From contig JBMYTN010000065.1 in assembly GCA_049604415.1 (NCBI GenBank), forward strand, positions 1-18,915: DNA of 18,915 nt, in the 5' to 3' direction. Of this stretch, positions 1 to 7,500 are shown one piece after another. Source of the stretch: JBMYTN01 sp049604415 (lineage in GTDB: Bacteria > Pseudomonadota > Alphaproteobacteria > Rhodospirillales > Rhodospirillaceae). Under the pieces are notes generated by a model, which saw only the letters and a list, made by a program, of their open reading frames with translations, ran no database searches and was not told the DNA's origin. The translations under genes and the position numbers were made by a program. Within the stretch, counting starts at the first letter, position 1, and every line of letters begins with the position of its first letter.

Positions 1-48
1 TAAGGGTTCCCCCTGCTGGGAAGCATCAAGGCTCCGGGCCCTGCCCGG

Positions 49-2385
49 TTATGGGGTGCCGGGGGGCTTGCCTCGGGGAGGAACTCCCGGAACATTGGGC
101 GGAACACCCACAGGGGCCGCCGGAGGAACAGCGCCGGGGGGCATTCCGGGGGGCATTCCGGGGGGCATTCCAGGCGGCATTCCGGGAGCTGCGCCCGGCG
201 GCATGCCCGAAAGCATGGCCAGAAGAACCTCTGGCGGGAGTCCAGGCGGGAGGCCCGGACCGGTTCCGGGTGGCATACCGGGCGGCATCCCAGGCGGCAT
301 ACCCGGCCCGGCTCCTGGCGGCATTCCGGGGGGCATGCCGGGCGGCATCCCTGGGGGCATTCCGGGTGGCATTCCGGGCGGCATCCCTGGGGGCATTCCG
401 GGTGGCATCCCACCGCCCATAGCGGCTCCCAGAGCGGCTTCCATCCCGGGCGGTAAACCTGCCCCGGCCCCTGGAGGCATTCCTGGAGGCATTCCGGGCG
501 GCATCCCCGGGGGCATTCCAGGTGGCGTTTGTTGGCCGTCTTCTGGGGCCGGCGGCAGTTGGGCTTCCATGATCTGCTTGGCGCGTTGGGCCAGCTCATC
601 GGCGCCCAGGAAGTCCATATTGCGGAACAAAATATCGGCCAGATAGGGCGCGGCGCTGGGCAGGGCGCGGATCAGTTCGATTAGGACTTCGCGGGCTTCT
701 TCGCGTTGGGTGGCGTAGGACGGCCCGGCCTGGACATCCACGTCATAGCGGCCAACCGACAGGTCAAAGAGCAGGCTGCCATCCTCGCCTTGCAGGGTGC
801 CGCTGCCCGGTGGGGCCAGCTGGATGATCTTTTCCGCCTGGTCTTCGCCCAGGATCCGCAGGGCCTCGCGCTGGCTGTAGACATGCGGGATGATCTCGAC
901 CAGACATTGGGCGCAATAGCGGATCGCCCGGTTCAAATTGTCGATGAAATGGAAGGTCGCGACATCACCTTGGCGCTGGCGCGCCATGATGGCCCGCCCG
1001 CTGGTCTCGTTTGACCGCGCACCGAGCGAGGCATCATAGATCCCGGTGATGGCTTTGATGTCATCGGCGGCACTCAGGGCTTCCTGCATCGCGCCGGCGG
1101 GCACCCCGGCGAAGGGCTGGCGTTGCGGCATGGCGCGGACATCAGCGCTGTATTCCAGATAGGCGTGCGAGCGGGTGTTGGCGGTGGCCCATTTCTCCTC
1201 CTCGCCTTCGGGCACAAAGCCCTGCGGTCCGATAAAGGGCGCGCGCGGGGCCAGGGCCACCAGCTCGGTGGTTGCGCTGCGCCAATAGTTGAACATCCGC
1301 TGGGGATCCATGGCGTCATGGACCATGGAGCGCACATAACGGCGGCCCTCGACGATCACCTCATCGCCCCAGACCGGGCAGATCGGGATCATGCTGCCGG
1401 GCCAGTCCTCGTCCTCCAGCACATCCGTGCCGGAGATCACCCGGCGCTTGACGGTGAAGACCTCGGCCTCGCGTTCCTTCAGGACCTCATAAAGCGCATC
1501 CGGGTCCGGAGCCTCCGTGACCACCATGGTGGTGGTGAGTTCGGTCAGGATGGCCTCGGCCCGGGCCTCGATATCCTCTTCGGTTCCGACCAGGCGGGAG
1601 CCGTCAAAGAACTGGACCTGGAGCAGCTTCTGGGTGCTGCGCTCGCGGGACCAGTATTCGGCGATCCGGACCTCCTGGCCGTCAATATGATCATGGACCC
1701 GGTCGCGGTCGTCGCCCTCGAAGGACACCGGGGCCTTGTCCGGGTAGCGCTGCTCGAATTCGTCCTGCGAGATATATTCGGTGATGAAGCAGTAATTCCA
1801 TTCCGAGCCGTCAAGCATGGTTGAGGCGCTGTCCCAATAGACCGACAGCGGGTTGGCGATGCGCTCGATGCGGGCTTCCATTTCGAAGCTGTGCGGCCCG
1901 ACATAGTCGGTGACCACGCGGAAAAAGCCGAAGCCATTGGTCACGGCCTGATCAATTGCGGTGTCATAGGCCAGGTCGGCTTGGCTGGCGCGCTCGATTT
2001 GCCGGATCAGGCCCTGGATGACCTGGGCGGTGTCGCGGTCGCCATCCTCGACGGCGGTGACTTTGATCCCTGGCTTGTTCTGACGGGCGTCATTGACCAC
2101 GGTGCGAATGAAGCTGGGCAGCCGGTTGATGGTCAGGCAGGGGCGGCCTTCTAACTGCCGGGTCTTGCGGACGTCGTCGGGCCACTGATCGGACAGCCGG
2201 GCAAAGCGGATGCAGTCCTCTGCCGCTGCGCGGTTGAAGTCCGTGCCTTCGGTGCTTTGGCGGAACTGATCCTTGGCTTTGCTGAGGATTTTATCCTCAT
2301 CCGTCGTCTTTTCGGCGGTTTCGTCCGGTTTGGCAGCCTTTTTAGACCGCTTTTTCGGCATGGCTGGGGGGTTCTGGTCCATCAC
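49..2385 (-). CDS. Phage portal protein, P22-like, with Met-Pro-Pro-Gly repeat tail
   Basis: In tailed phages the portal forms the dodecameric ring at one capsid vertex through which DNA is packaged and to which the tail attaches. The protein has a charged Lys-rich N terminus (residues 1-40), then a core of about residues 45-615 that resembles P22-type portals, including RPCLTINRLPSFIRTVVNDA at 81-100 and QNKPG just after. Total length is 778 aa; P22 gp1 is about 725. Residues from about 618 to the end are almost wholly PPGM tetrapeptide repeats with short interruptions. The start is GTG at 2385 or ATG at 2382. A Shine-Dalgarno AGGA lies 7 bases before the GTG and 10 before the ATG, so GTG is slightly preferred. 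No terminase lies upstream; the next gene on that side is a divergent chromosomal-type regulator, so this is one edge of a prophage or remnant that continues past base 1. The portal family call is firm; whether the prophage is active cannot be told. Confidence 0.85.
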   Translation of the reverse strand: MMDQNPPAMPKKRSKKAAKPDETAEKTTDEDKILSKAKDQFRQSTEGTDFNRAAAEDCIRFARLSDQWPDDVRKTRQLEGRPCLTINRLPSFIRTVVNDARQNKPGIKVTAVEDGDRDTAQVIQGLIRQIERASQADLAYDTAIDQAVTNGFGFFRVVTDYVGPHSFEMEARIERIANPLSVYWDSASTMLDGSEWNYCFITEYISQDEFEQRYPDKAPVSFEGDDRDRVHDHIDGQEVRIAEYWSRERSTQKLLQVQFFDGSRLVGTEEDIEARAEAILTELTTTMVVTEAPDPDALYEVLKEREAEVFTVKRRVISGTDVLEDEDWPGSMIPICPVWGDEVIVEGRRYVRSMVHDAMDPQRMFNYWRSATTELVALAPRAPFIGPQGFVPEGEEEKWATANTRSHAYLEYSADVRAMPQRQPFAGVPAGAMQEALSAADDIKAITGIYDASLGARSNETSGRAIMARQRQGDVATFHFIDNLNRAIRYCAQCLVEIIPHVYSQREALRILGEDQAEKIIQLAPPGSGTLQGEDGSLLFDLSVGRYDVDVQAGPSYATQREEAREVLIELIRALPSAAPYLADILFRNMDFLGADELAQRAKQIMEAQLPPAPEDGQQTPPGMPPGMPPGMPPGMPPGAGAGLPPGMEAALGAAMGGGMPPGMPPGMPPGMPPGMPPGMPPGMPPGMPPGAGPGMPPGMPPGMPPGTGPGLPPGLPPEVLLAMLSGMPPGAAPGMPPGMPPGMPPGMPPGAVPPAAPVGVPPNVPGVPPRGKPPGTP
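60..532. repeat. 12-bp tandem repeat coding for the portal's MPPG tail
   Basis: On the plus strand this reads as many near-copies of GGCATTCCGGGG / GGCATCCCTGGG, each 12-bp unit encoding one Met-Pro-Pro-Gly on the minus strand. Third positions vary between units while the amino acids are kept, and longer blocks (for example around 340-410 and 475-530) are more alike than the average. This fits repeated expansion by slippage or unequal recombination under selection for the peptide. Interruptions such as the stretch near 415-470 code for Ala/Gly-rich spacers. Confidence 0.9.
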
Positions 2386-2963
2386 TGTTCCATCCTTGCT
2401 GTGGTGAAGAGTCTTTTCTGCCCTCAGACGCCGGGCGCCGCTTGCGCGGCTTGGCTTACGGGACCTAAAGGTCCCGGGGCCTCAACGGCCCAGTCGCAAT
2501 CCTGCGGATTGCTCCAAGTTCCCTGAGATAAGGGAGTTTGTTTCATTCGGGCTTCGCCCTCTCTAAGCCCTCAGGCGCCGGGCGGCCTCCGGCCTTGGCT
2601 TACGGACCCATTCGGGTCCGGGCGCTCCCCGCCGCCGCATGGCGGCAGCGATAAAGTTTCGGACCCAAAGGGTCCGGGGCGCCAGTCGCGCCCTTTCAGG
2701 ACGCTCCAGGCTCCCTGAGGCGAGAGAAGCGCCAATTCTCGGTGCCAGACAAAGAGTGCAACTACATATGTAGTTAGGCCGTGGCTCCAGGTTCCCTGAG
2801 ATGAGGGAGGCTATGGGCTTCAAATTAACTTATAACGCCCCCGTTACAACATTGTTTTTCCTAAACCTTTTGCCAAATGACCTCAAGACCGCTATGGTGA
2901 GGACGGTCCGAACAACTGGCCCCCGGGATGAAGCCCCGGCGGCCCGCACAGAAGGTGTGTGCT
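2386..2963. other. Gene-free, hairpin-dense intergenic region
   Basis: This 578-bp gap separates the divergent portal and LdtR-like genes and contains no convincing reading frame. From 2437 to 2693 it holds a chain of short perfect hairpins with 3-5 base loops: 2459-2476, 2477-2491, 2496-2512, 2520-2535, 2549-2559, 2584-2594, 2603-2620, 2631-2646, 2660-2676 and 2677-2693. The phrase CCCTCAGRCGCCGGGCG followed by TTGGCTTACGG occurs twice (from 2421 and from 2568). The phrase GCTCCARGYTCCCTGAGRYR occurs three times (2511, 2704, 2781). The region looks like a mosaic of a repeated structured unit. No function is recognised. Confidence 0.75.
2760..2775. promoter_or_regulatory. 16-bp perfect palindrome, possible operator
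   Basis: AACTACATATGTAGTT is a perfect palindrome 188 bp before the LdtR-like start. It is AT-rich inside a GC-rich stretch, the usual shape of a MarR-dimer operator. Assignment as an operator, for the neighbouring regulator or any other, is inference only. Confidence 0.3.
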
Positions 2964-3440
2964 ATGCCGGACTCTCTTCCTCCCAACGCTTATCAAGACA
3001 TTGTGCGCTCCATTGAGCGTCTGCACAGACGGTTCCTGGATCTGATCCGCACGCAGCTGCGCCGCGATGGCATCAGCGATGTCAACGCCGTGCAGGCTTT
3101 GCTGCTGCACAATATCGGCGGCGATGATGTGGTGATGCGCGACCTGAAAGACCGGGGCTACTATTTCGGCTCCAATGTTTCCTACAACATCCGCAAGCTG
3201 GCGGAGGCGGGTTATATCAGCCAGGAACGCGACCCCCATGACCGGCGGGCGATCCGGCTGCGGATCACCAATAAGGGCTTGGCACTCTGCCACCGCATCG
3301 CGCTGCTGCAAGACCGGATGGCAGACAAGCTGTCCGACAATGGCCTGTCCGCCGATATCCTGTCAGCGATGGCGATGGATTTGCGCCGGATCGACCGGAT
3401 CTGGTCGGCCCATATCACCGGGCGGGACGCCGCGCCCTAG
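2964..3440 (+). CDS. ldtR: MarR-family regulator, LdtR-like
   Basis: Dimeric winged-helix transcription factor of 158 aa. The sequence follows the LdtR pattern known from Rhizobiales and relatives: LHRRFLDLIRTQLRRDGISD (20-39), VNAVQALLLHNIG, the recognition region RGYYFGSNVSYNIRKLAEAGY (within 64-84), and the wing ERDPHDRRAIRLRITNKG (88-105). In those bacteria LdtR controls an L,D-transpeptidase gene and cell-wall or osmotic stress responses; here no transpeptidase is adjacent. I chose ATG 2964 rather than the in-frame ATG at 2928 because GAAGG at 2951-2955 gives a well-spaced ribosome site and the family starts near here. The residues upstream (KPRRPAQKV) look like noise. The gene is monocistronic. 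MarR family is certain; the LdtR subgroup is from remembered sequence likeness. Confidence 0.85.
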   Translation: MPDSLPPNAYQDIVRSIERLHRRFLDLIRTQLRRDGISDVNAVQALLLHNIGGDDVVMRDLKDRGYYFGSNVSYNIRKLAEAGYISQERDPHDRRAIRLRITNKGLALCHRIALLQDRMADKLSDNGLSADILSAMAMDLRRIDRIWSAHITGRDAAP

Positions 3441-3500
3441 ACCACAACCCCACCCGACCATGCACATGGACAGCGTTGGCTAGACCATGGTCCATTGAGA

Positions 3501-3594
3501 GCCAATTCCGCGATAACCAAACCTGCGGAATTGGCCCTAACCTCTATAAGTGTCGCGTTGTTCGAACCGCCGACACGGACCCACTTGATGCCAT
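3501..3594 (-). repeat. Diverged copy of the GAGCATTTT-type palindromic repeat
   Basis: Read on the minus strand, this stretch aligns with the two copies at 7397-7496 and 7501-7600. Shared blocks are GGAATTGGCCCTAACCT, GTCGC, TTCGAACCGCCGA and CCCACTT, in the same order, with substitutions between. The end nearest the regulator is a clean hairpin: GCCAATTCCGCG at 3501-3512 pairs with TGCGGAATTGGC at 3524-3535, 11 of 12 bases. It lies 60 bp after the LdtR-like stop and could end its transcript. The decay suggests an older copy than those near 7500. Confidence 0.7.
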
Positions 3595-3903
3595 CGCTTT
3601 CCAAACCCTTCCGCGATTAAGTTATGTCTTGATAACAATCCTTTAGGGTGATGAAATCCTTCCGAAATGCAGGCTGGACATATCCGCCCATGAGATGAGA
3701 GAAAGCCACCAAACCGACGTTTATGCCTCCAACTTGATCGGACCTAATCCCCTTCGCTCCTATACCAAGCAGTCAAAACCTCAGCTGTCCTAAACTGCGG
3801 CACCAGACCAACCACCATGGTTTCAGCATGACGATTGCTTCACCCTAGAGTACACTAAATTTAGAGATATAGTCGTCGCACCCTAAAGAATGGAATCCCT
3901 TCG
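3595..3903. other. Intergenic stretch without recognised features
   Basis: About 310 bp between the diverged repeat and the next gene. Base composition drops from GC-rich to visibly AT-rich along it. I see no reading frame of note, no RNA gene and no clear promoter pair; it presumably carries the promoter of the gene starting at 3904. Confidence 0.5.
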
Positions 3904-4542
3904 ATGGTGGGTCAAAGACCTCTGGGTCAAAAAATCTCCCGGATCCTCAGCGGAACCTTTTGGACCTTGTTGATCCTTCTGACCACTTTCTATTTTGGAA
4001 TCAATGTGGTGTGGAATATAGGTCTGATTGACCCCAAAATTGCGCCCTTTAAGTTCACCACATTGCGGATCGCTGAAAAAGAGCTGAACAAAATGGGGCT
4101 ACCAAGATGCCCTGTGACGGATGACTATCACCTTAGGTCTCGCCCAAACAATCCCTTACATTGTGCTTGGTGGCGCCTTCCCACAGAGAAGAATCAATAT
4201 TGCGGCAAACTCTATGAGATCTTCAAGCCGGGTTACCGCTGCTATGAAGTCATATTCGAATCAAAAACACCCAAAGTAATCATGGATGTTTTCCAGGCCG
4301 TACTCGACAATCCATGCAAATACCTCGTAAAACAAGAAAAGGACATTGCCTATGAAGCAAAATACGACTCACTTCACTGCGCATATAGCAACGGATTTCG
4401 TATGAATTACCGCCATTTTACGTCTTATGTTATTACCATTGATGAGTTCAAAGGTGATATTGAATTATTTTATGACCTAAGTGAGAGTGAAGTTATTTCA
4501 GTCAAAAAACGGGAGAGAACAGAAAAGTGGTTAATAATATAA
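3904..4542 (+). CDS. Unrecognised single-pass membrane protein with six cysteines
   Basis: I do not recognise this 212-aa protein. It has a basic N terminus (RPLGQKISR), one hydrophobic segment at about 15-38 (LSGTFWTLLILLTTFYFGIN), then a polar domain of about 170 aa. The positive-inside rule puts that domain in the periplasm. It holds exactly six cysteines (69, 87, 100, 113, 138, 159), an even number that would suit three disulfides. The C terminus is charged (KKRERTEKW). Codon use and composition are far more AT-rich than the purB region, suggesting horizontal transfer. The ribosome site before ATG 3904 is weak (GGAA about 10 bases upstream). Existence as a gene is supported by length and a plausible membrane topology; function unknown. 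Confidence 0.55.
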   Translation: MVGQRPLGQKISRILSGTFWTLLILLTTFYFGINVVWNIGLIDPKIAPFKFTTLRIAEKELNKMGLPRCPVTDDYHLRSRPNNPLHCAWWRLPTEKNQYCGKLYEIFKPGYRCYEVIFESKTPKVIMDVFQAVLDNPCKYLVKQEKDIAYEAKYDSLHCAYSNGFRMNYRHFTSYVITIDEFKGDIELFYDLSESEVISVKKRERTEKWLII

Positions 4543-4907
4543 AGCTCCCTTGGATCGATTTTATTTGAATAAATCACCTCAATTTGCTGTAAGGCTAGAG
4601 TCAATCTAGCAAAAAAAAGGACAAACTAAACTGAATTTCATATTTTATACTGTCGTATTTTAAATTTCCAAATCGTACTCACTTTGGCTAAAAACCGTCT
4701 ATGCTTCTTGAATTATTTTGCTCAAAGAAACGAACCGCCATCAATAAATCCAAGTAACGACAGAGCCTTTTCAGCCATAGCGAAAAAGCGGTTCGAAGGT
4801 TTGAACGCGCTCTGACTCTCTTCAAAACAACTCTTCTTTACCAGCCTGATCCGCATTGCGTGTCCGTCTGAACAGGAGAGGTTTGCGATCACCGAAAGGA
4901 AAAACCC
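4543..4907. other. AT-rich intergenic stretch
   Basis: About 365 bp, the most AT-rich part of the window near 4600-4720. A minus-strand frame reaches in from 5000 to 4722 but mirrors the plus-strand gene and has no ribosome site, so I do not call it. The octamer CGAACCGC near 4731 and its complement GCGGTTCG near 4788 form a loose inverted repeat. The stretch presumably carries the promoter for the gene at 4908. Confidence 0.45.
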
Positions 4908-6274
4908 ATGGAACTGTATCTCACGCTCAACCACTTCTCCGGAAAATTTCCCGGGCACTTTAGCTTTTCCCTCAGTAGAGAATCGGATGGAACCGTTCAT
5001 GATGAAAAAACGGCCGGTATGAATATCGGTCGAGGTGATGATTCACTTCGAGACCGGGCAGACACCTTTTTATATGGTGGCGGCGGGCTTTATGATGAAA
5101 GCGACGACCTACTTGATGAAAACAACACCCCCAACCGGATTCAAAAAAAATCGATCCTTCGCGTGCCGAAGCTTGGCAAAAATTATACAATAAGATGCCA
5201 GAACCTGGTAGCGAATACTCCATACCGCTTGACTACGACTTGTTCGCCTATCCAAAAGATGGCTCGAACTGCATCGAGTTTGCTGACTTTGTCGGCGAGT
5301 ATTTGGGCGTAAGACTACTCGATCACATTTCAATAACGGAATTGTCCAAATCTCATGCTGGGCAACAATTCCTAGACTATACGCTCCCGGACTTCTTTGA
5401 GGGCTCCGGTTTATGGTCAGCCGGAGCCGTTGGTCAATTTCAAAGCTTCCTGCAAGACTATGAGCGTGCACACGGAAACGGAGTTCTCAACACCCGCCGT
5501 ATCCAGCAACTGGCCGACGCCCAACCGGAGATCCTAAGCCTTGATGGAGGACGCAGACATCCGCAACAGATCTGGCGTCCCAAGCTTGACGACTTGGCAC
5601 CCGAGTTAATCTTTCAGGATGAAGAGACTGCCGAGGAAGAGCCCTTTTACAGCGACGCGCTCGAGAAATTCATTCCTTTGGACGAGTTGCCAGATGCATC
5701 GAAATTCTCCGACTGGGAACTTCCGACCGACACATTAGACTATTGGGGTGCCGGCGAAGATGGCATAGACGGCCAAGGGGAAAACCGGCCATTTGGCACC
5801 CCTCCCACACCGCAGATCAGATCTCAACAACCAAAAACAAACCTTAATGGCCCTTCTGTGAATACCACGCCGCAGGATCGCGGCCCGGCCTCTCCTTTCG
5901 CTCCCGAACCCGTTCCCAACCCCGTCCAGAGGTCTTCTTATCAGCCCTTGGACGATCCAAGCATGACCCGTTCAGGGACTATAAGCTCGGTACCGGGTGG
6001 TCCATCCCGTCCTGCGCAGGGCTTTGTCGGATCGCCTGAATTGCCGTCCGTTGCCGCACCTCTTTCGCTTCCGCAAGATGCACCGGAACCGCCCCTGTTT
6101 TCGGATCGAGGCGCGGCGGACCTCCCGGATCTTAGGACCCTGGATCCCGACATCTCGCCGGAGCAAGAGGCGATGATGGTTGATTTGCTTCGGCAGGAAT
6201 TGCTGGCCCAAGGACAAAAAACGCCAATGGGCCCGGCGAAAAAACCGACGGGACGGCAAAAGCGGCGGGTTTGA
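4908..6274 (+). CDS. Putative permuted papain/NlpC-like protein, split by a frame change at an A8 run
   Basis: ATG 4908 has a good ribosome site (AGGA at 4897-4900). Its frame gives natural sequence up to LLDENNTPNRIQKK, then the run of eight A at 5143-5150, after which it degenerates and stops at 5312 (134 aa). Reading one base back after the A run opens IDPSRAEAWQKLYNKMPEPG and runs to 6274; the joined product is 455 aa. The N part has PGHFSFSL (His17) and SDGT; after the join comes DGSNCIEFADFVGEYLG (Cys122). His first, then Asn-Cys-x-Glu-Phe, is the order seen in permuted papain-like folds (LRAT, some NlpC/P60 relatives), so a thiol hydrolase or acyltransferase is possible. Residues about 210-455 are acidic, then Pro/Ser-rich and probably disordered, with a basic end (KKPTGRQKRRV). 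No signal peptide is seen. The exact family is not recognised. The frame change may be an indel, a sequencing error or programmed. Confidence 0.55.
5143..5171 (+). promoter_or_regulatory. A8 slippery run with a short downstream hairpin
   Basis: The zero frame of the upstream gene reads CAA AAA AAA over this run, giving the heptamer A AAA AAA that permits slippage to the -1 frame. Six bases further on, CTTCG (5157-5161) pairs with CGAAG (5167-5171) around a five-base loop. Run, spacing and hairpin fit a frameshift cassette, but the stem is short and the same picture arises from a lost A in the read or the genome. Confidence 0.35.
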
Positions 6275-6312
6275 GCGACCCCAGCACCCGCACCCTCGCC
6301 CGCGCCCACTCC

Positions 6313-7365
6313 CTAAACCACCTGGCGCTGGGTGACCGGTGCCCCGGCCTCGTAGCCCTGGGCCCAAAGCTGACCCCGGGCCGGGTCCATCTCTGCCGCC
6401 AGCCGGGTGTTGGCACACAGCACCGGCTTGCGGACCCAATCGGCGGGCAAAGCCTCGTCATCCGCAAACACCATGCCCCGCATCCCGGCCAGACGCGCCC
6501 CGCTGTCAAAGCTGGTCGGGATGCCATGGGGCGTGCCATCGCCACCACCAATCCACTGATTGGCCACCGCCTCCGGGGCCACGGTTTCAAAGGTCTTGCC
6601 CGGACCGCCGGGACCGGCGCTGCGGCGCTCGATCACCCGGCCCTGCCCCGCCTCCGGCCCGGCAATGGAAAAAATCACCGGCATGCAGAGCGGCACCTCG
6701 GCCAAATAGCGGGCGGCGGCCTCAAAGTCCTCCAGATGCTCCAAGGCATGGCGGATCGCATGTTCCGGCGGCAGGCCTTCGCGGCCAAACACCCCCAAGC
6801 GGCTTTTCAGCCAATAAAATGGAAACAACGCCCGAGGCGCGGGCAGCGGAGCCTGGTTCAAGGAAATGGCGAAGCGCCCCGGGGCCATGCCGGTCAGCAC
6901 CCCGGCATAGCCCGGCCAGGTGATGGCGGTGAAGGCGCCGGCGGGGCCGCTGCCCGTCGCCAGGATCAGCGCGCGCCCCAGACCATCGGTTGGCCAATCC
7001 AGGGTCCGAACCAGCATCATGCCCGCGCCGTCATCCCGGGCCGGAACAACGGCGGCCGTGCAGCCCCAGAGATGGGCCAGATTGAAGGCCAGCACGCCGG
7101 GCTTGTCCGTGACCTTGGCCATGACCTGCTGGGTGGCGTGGATCTCGTCCCGATAGGGGTTGTTGGTCTGCGCCAGCCATGAAGCCGCCCGCTTGTCGAG
7201 CCAGGAGATCAACAGCTTGGGATATTTGGCCGCCGCGCGGTCCAGCAGGGTCGTGGTCCGCTCCTCCAAGGCCTGGGCCGAGGCCTGGGCCACCCCAAGT
7301 CCCTCGGGCACCGGCACCACGGGGATTTCCGGCAAAGCAGTCGCTGGCGGGTCCTGAATTGTCAC
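6313..7365 (-). CDS. Ntn-hydrolase, acid ceramidase/NAAA-like amidase
   Basis: Proteins of this superfamily cleave amide bonds with an N-terminal Cys freed by self-processing (acid ceramidase, NAAA, penicillin acyltransferase, choloylglycine hydrolase). Here LAHLWGCTAAVVPARDDGAG (97-116) presents Cys102 as the likely nucleophile. Then LVRTLDW supplies Arg120 and Asp123, matching the Cys...Arg-x-x-Asp pattern of NAAA and acid ceramidase. FAISLNQAPL further on is also typical. Numbering is from GTG 7365, giving 350 aa. I chose GTG because AAAGGA lies 7 bases before it; the longer frame opens at ATG 7401, which lies inside an intergenic repeat and would add residues that look random. The strand is convergent with the frame-split gene, with only 38 bp between stops. 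Substrate is unknown: N-acyl amide or ceramide-like lipid is inference. Confidence 0.75.
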   Translation of the reverse strand: MTIQDPPATALPEIPVVPVPEGLGVAQASAQALEERTTTLLDRAAAKYPKLLISWLDKRAASWLAQTNNPYRDEIHATQQVMAKVTDKPGVLAFNLAHLWGCTAAVVPARDDGAGMMLVRTLDWPTDGLGRALILATGSGPAGAFTAITWPGYAGVLTGMAPGRFAISLNQAPLPAPRALFPFYWLKSRLGVFGREGLPPEHAIRHALEHLEDFEAAARYLAEVPLCMPVIFSIAGPEAGQGRVIERRSAGPGGPGKTFETVAPEAVANQWIGGGDGTPHGIPTSFDSGARLAGMRGMVFADDEALPADWVRKPVLCANTRLAAEMDPARGQLWAQGYEAGAPVTQRQVV

Positions 7366-7396
7366 GGGCGGGTCCTTTCGCGCGGCACAAGTCTGG

Positions 7397-7496
7397 AGCA
7401 TTTTCAGCCGAAGTGGGTACCGGTTCGGCGGTCCGAAAATGCGACAAACCTACAGGTTAGGGCCAGTTCCGCAATTTAATTGTCGCGGAATTGGCC
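7397..7496 (+). repeat. 100-bp palindromic intergenic repeat, copy 1
   Basis: It contains AGCATTTTCAGCCGAAGTGG...GGTTCGGCGG...CGAAAATGC, a hairpin with outer arms GCATTTT/AAAATGC and inner arms GCCGAA/TTCGGC. Next comes ACAAACCT..AGGTTAGGGCC, and it ends in a second arm pair (GGCCAGTTCCGC / GCGGAATTGGCC). Repeats with this GTGGGTACCGGTTCGGC core are dispersed in many alphaproteobacterial genomes. It sits between the start of the Ntn-hydrolase and purB and may affect either transcript. Confidence 0.85.
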
Positions 7497-7500
7497 TTAG

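Noticed and set aside
1..26. Possible start of the next phage gene on the minus strand (ATG at 26-24 after GGAG)
   Set aside because: Only eight codons are visible before the window ends; not enough to support a gene.
60..532. Repeat array looking superficially like CRISPR
   Set aside because: Units are 12 bp, contiguous and coding, with no spacers.
56..646. Gly/Pro/Ile-rich plus-strand reading frame
   Set aside because: It is the mirror of the portal's 12-bp repeats; the minus-strand frame continues into a recognisable portal core, this one does not.
1123..1824. 233-aa plus-strand frame opposite the portal
   Set aside because: Antisense shadow in high-GC DNA; the portal frame is supported by family motifs over the same bases.
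4722..5000. 92-aa minus-strand frame in the AT-rich gap
   Set aside because: It overlaps the start of the plus-strand gene at 4908 in antisense, has no ribosome site and no recognisable motif.
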